A DNA stretch of 58,628 nt from an uncultured Chitinophagaceae bacterium. GTDB lineage: Bacteria; Bacteroidota; Bacteroidia; Chitinophagales; Chitinophagaceae. A program made the translations under genes and the position numbers. The notes under the pieces were generated by a model. That model was not told the DNA's origin and did not search any database. It was given only the letters and a program-made list of their open reading frames with translations. Positions 56,109 to 58,628 of the stretch are shown here, in pieces. Location: the NCBI GenBank assembly GCA_903881425.1, contig CAIRTF010000039.1, forward strand, positions 1 to 58,628, written 5' to 3'. Every line of letters starts with the position of its first letter. Within the stretch, counting starts at the first letter, position 1.

Positions 56109-56135
56109 AACTCCCCTTTGGGAATGAGGGTTTAT
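56109..56135 (-). repeat. C4-TAAA-G4-type repeat, arm at leuA stop
   Basis: On the - strand: GCATAAACCCTCATTCCC followed by AAAGGGGAGT. The TAA is the leuA stop codon. The leuC ATG lies between this arm and 56026-56052. This is the most diverged arm (CCCAAAGGGG). Confidence 0.82.
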
Positions 56136-57295
56136 GCTTCCACTATCTCCTGTTGTTTAGCTAAATGATGCAGGTCTTCATCACCTACTTCTTTTTTAGC
56201 ATCTGCCACCTGTAAAAATTTTTCATACAAAGCATCTACATCATTTCTGTTAAAATCATATCCTAAATTTTTTAAACGAAATGCCAATGCACTTCTGCCG
56301 CTCCTTGCAGTTAAAACAATTTTTGATGTATCGGCTCCCACTTCAACAGGGTCGATAATTTCATAAGTGATGGCACTCTTTAAAAAACCATCCTGGTGAA
56401 TACCGGATGAATGGGAAAATGCATTCGCACCAACAATCGCTTTATTTGGCTGAACAGGCATACGCATGATATCACTCACCAATCGGCTCATCGGGTATAA
56501 TTTTTTTGCATTGATATTAGTATAGTAACTCAAATCTTTGTGTTGTTTCAATACCATCACTACTTCTTCCAATGAAGTGTTACCGGCACGTTCACCTAAT
56601 CCATTGATGGTACATTCTATTTGTCTTGCTCCGTTAATAACACCTTCAATGGAATTAGCTGTTGCCAATCCCAGATCATTATGACAATGACAAGAAAGAA
56701 TGGCTTTATCAATATTGGGAACATTATTAATTAAGTAATTCATTTTAGCACCATACTGACTTGGTAAACAATATCCCGTTGTATCAGGAATATTTACCAC
56801 TGTTGCACCTGCTTTAATCACAGCTTCCACCACTTTAGCTAAATAATCATTATCCGTTCTGCCTGCATCTTCTGCATAAAATTCTACATCATCCACAAAA
56901 TTCTTAGCCCATTTAACACATTGAATGGCTCTTTCTAAAATTTCTTCTCGTGTAGAATTGAATTTGCCTTTGATATGAATATCTGATGTGCCAATGCCCG
57001 TATGAATTCTCGGCCGCTTGGCATGTTTTAATGCAGCAGCAGCTACTTCAATATCTTTTTGAACGGCTCTGCTTAATCCGCAAACGGAAGATTTAGTAAT
57101 AACCTTTGATATTTTTTCAACCGATTCAAAATCACCCGGAGAGGAAATAGGAAATCCTGCTTCAATAATATCAACACCCATATCTTCCAATGCCAAAGCC
57201 AGTTCGATTTTTTCTTTGGTGTTTAATTTACAGCCAGGCACTTGTTCGCCATCGCGAAGGGTAGTGTCAAAAATGTCTACTTTATTTGAGCTCAT
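56132..57295 (-). CDS. leuA: 2-isopropylmalate synthase
   Basis: LeuA condenses 2-oxoisovalerate with acetyl-CoA, the first committed step to leucine. The 387-residue protein has the DRE-TIM barrel: [12 protein letters not shown] (10-21), metal ligands in [15 protein letters not shown], and [17 protein letters not shown]. It is shorter than the about 510-residue form: the C-terminal LeuA-dimer feedback domain is missing, so allosteric leucine inhibition may be absent and control may rest on the leader upstream. A homocitrate-synthase-like relative is possible, but the leu operon context supports LeuA. Confidence 0.93.
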   Translation of the reverse strand: MSSNKVDIFDTTLRDGEQVPGCKLNTKEKIELALALEDMGVDIIEAGFPISSPGDFESVEKISKVITKSSVCGLSRAVQKDIEVAAAALKHAKRPRIHTGIGTSDIHIKGKFNSTREEILERAIQCVKWAKNFVDDVEFYAEDAGRTDNDYLAKVVEAVIKAGATVVNIPDTTGYCLPSQYGAKMNYLINNVPNIDKAILSCHCHNDLGLATANSIEGVINGARQIECTINGLGERAGNTSLEEVVMVLKQHKDLSYYTNINAKKLYPMSRLVSDIMRMPVQPNKAIVGANAFSHSSGIHQDGFLKSAITYEIIDPVEVGADTSKIVLTARSGRSALAFRLKNLGYDFNRNDVDALYEKFLQVADAKKEVGDEDLHHLAKQQEIVEA

Positions 57296-57296
57296 A

Positions 57297-57389
57297 CTAA
57301 AATTTTATCGATGATAAATCTGCAGGTTGGCTAATTTTAACCTGTGGTAAAAAACAGGCAGCACCATAGCAGCGTATGAAATTATTCAT
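57297..57389 (-). promoter_or_regulatory. Leader region of the leu operon with short ORF and competing hairpins
   Basis: A 30-codon frame (begins MNNFIRCYGAACFLPQ) ends with TAG one base before the leuA ATG. It is not Leu-rich. Two hairpins share the CAGG at 57341-57344 (- strand) and so exclude each other: CCTG...CAGG (57341-57358) and CAGGTT...AACCTG (57323-57344). A third small stem TTTATC-ATC-GATAAA followed by ATTTT (about 57302-57320) sits next to leuA. The leader looks regulatory; translation of the ORF is uncertain. Confidence 0.5.
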
Positions 57390-57496
57390 ACCCTTTTTGG
57401 TAAATGATACAAATATGTATGATTTTTACGCTGTATAAACGACTATAGAATAGCCTAGATCCTTTGCTGGTAAGGATTTATAAAATTTAAATTACG

Positions 57497-58628
57497 ATGC
57501 CCAATCGCAGTACCGATACCGTTTTTCAGCTCATTAAATCGCTTGAAAAGAGCGAAAAGCGCAATTTTAAATTGTATGCACAGCGTAATTCGGGGAATGA
57601 AGAACTGAAGATCATTCAATTATTTGATGCATTAGACAAAATGGAATTGTATGATGAAGAGGTTTTATTAAAGAAAAATCCTTCTATTAAAAAACAACAA
57701 TTATCCAATATCAAAGCACATTTATACAAACAAATACTAGCAAGTTTACGGTTGATTGAAGACAAAGACAATATTGATATTCAATTGCACGAACAATTAG
57801 ATCATGCCAGAATTTTATACAATAAAGGTTTGTATTTGCAGAGTTTAAAGATGTTAGATAAGCTGAAAGAAATTGCCGGGCAATATCAACAAATATCTTT
57901 TCAACTACAAGCCAATCAGTTCGAAAAAAAGATTGAAGCATTGCATATCACCAGAAGTATTGAGAACAGGGCAGAAGCATTAAGCAAAGAATCCAATCAA
58001 ATTAATATTCATTTATCACTCATCGGAAAGCTTTCCAATCTTTCTCTGGAATTGTATGGTTGGTACATTAAACATGGTCATGCTCGGGATACTAAAGACG
58101 AACATGCAGTAAGAATTTTCTTTGAAACAAATTTGCCGGAATACAATATCAATGAAATGAATTTTTATGAGAAATTATATCTCTATCAATCTTTTTGCTG
58201 GTATGGTTTTATTCTGCAGGACCTCTTAACATATTATCGCTACACACAAAAATGGGTTGACCTGTTTGATGAATGCGAAAACATGAAAACAGTGGAAACA
58301 GGTCAGTATATCAAAGGCATGCATAATTTAATCAGTGCACATTTTGATTTGAACAATTATGAAAAATTTAATGAAGTTGTTCAGCAGTTTGAAGTCTTTT
58401 CTCATTCACATGCAGGTACCATGAATGCCAATGTGCGTATTCAAACATTTGTGTATTTGCACATTGCTAAAATAAATAAACATTTTCTGGAAGGCACGTT
58501 CAGCGAGGGTTTGAAGCTGATACCATATATTGAAGAAAAGTTAGAAGCCTATAAATTGCATTTAGACCGGCACAGAGTATTGGTATTTTATTATAAGATT
58601 GCCTGTTTGTATTTCGGCAGCGGTGATA
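57497..58628 (+). CDS. Uncharacterised protein, 3' end outside the window
   Basis: The frame is open from the ATG at 57497 to the last base, 377 codons without a stop. The product (MPNRSTDTVFQLIKSLEKSE...) has no signal peptide or membrane helix, is rich in Leu, Tyr, Asn and Lys, and has repeated amphipathic helices (for example LDHARILYNKGLYLQSLKMLDKLKEIAGQYQ) that suggest a helical-repeat or TPR-like fold. I recognise no specific family. It is divergent from leuA with 201 bases between. Confidence 0.85.
   Translation, partial: MPNRSTDTVFQLIKSLEKSEKRNFKLYAQRNSGNEELKIIQLFDALDKMELYDEEVLLKKNPSIKKQQLSNIKAHLYKQILASLRLIEDKDNIDIQLHEQLDHARILYNKGLYLQSLKMLDKLKEIAGQYQQISFQLQANQFEKKIEALHITRSIENRAEALSKESNQINIHLSLIGKLSNLSLELYGWYIKHGHARDTKDEHAVRIFFETNLPEYNINEMNFYEKLYLYQSFCWYGFILQDLLTYYRYTQKWVDLFDECENMKTVETGQYIKGMHNLISAHFDLNNYEKFNEVVQQFEVFSHSHAGTMNANVRIQTFVYLHIAKINKHFLEGTFSEGLKLIPYIEEKLEAYKLHLDRHRVLVFYYKIACLYFGSGD

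Overview
The window reads as a chromosomal segment of a low-GC member of the Bacteroidota, plausibly a Chitinophagaceae-like genus. The signs are promoters of the form TTTG-N(18-20)-TAnnTTTG, an almost complete lack of Shine-Dalgarno sequences (the clear exception is rpsU), bactofilins, an aspartokinase-homoserine dehydrogenase fusion, and the family flavour of the proteins. The placement below phylum is inference. There is no phage, IS element, CRISPR array or other obvious foreign DNA.

Bases 1-16 kb are mixed housekeeping: purQ, a DsbD-type thiol reductase with a separate N-domain protein, an ECF sigma factor, uvrA, two convergent bactofilin genes, tRNA-Gln, an OmpA-like protein, an SGNH hydrolase, tyrS, an RDD protein, a GNAT acetyltransferase, hscA, rpsU, a XerC/D recombinase and hpf. 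Bases 16.3-26.4 kb are the translation/transcription core: tRNA-Thr, tRNA-Tyr, tRNA-Gly, tRNA-Thr, tuf, tRNA-Trp, secE, nusG, rplK, rplA, rplJ, rplL and rpoB. A reverse-strand beta-barrel gene lies between rplL and rpoB, and a terminator follows rpoB. rpoC is not present.

Bases 28-57.3 kb are almost entirely amino-acid synthesis and nitrogen assimilation: thrABC, ppc, amt with an outer-membrane barrel gene, gltBD, ilvD-B-N-C-A, and leuA-C-D-(ABC ATPase)-leuB. Together they fix CO2 into oxaloacetate (ppc), import and assimilate ammonium (amt, gltBD), make threonine (thrABC), convert it to 2-oxobutyrate (ilvA), and make isoleucine, valine and leucine.

The most interesting content is regulatory and lies in unannotated DNA. 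An Ile/Val-codon-rich leader peptide plus terminator and matching antiterminator precedes ilvD. A Thr/Ile-codon-rich leader peptide precedes thrA. A short ORF with two mutually exclusive hairpins precedes leuA. In addition, a C4-TAAA-G4 palindromic repeat occurs in five inverted pairs, only in these amino-acid operons. One arm always sits on the upstream gene's TAA stop; in four pairs the other arm lies at the N-terminus of the next gene (thrC, ilvA, ilvB, leuC), in the same reading phase. The window ends inside an uncharacterised gene open from 57497 to the edge.
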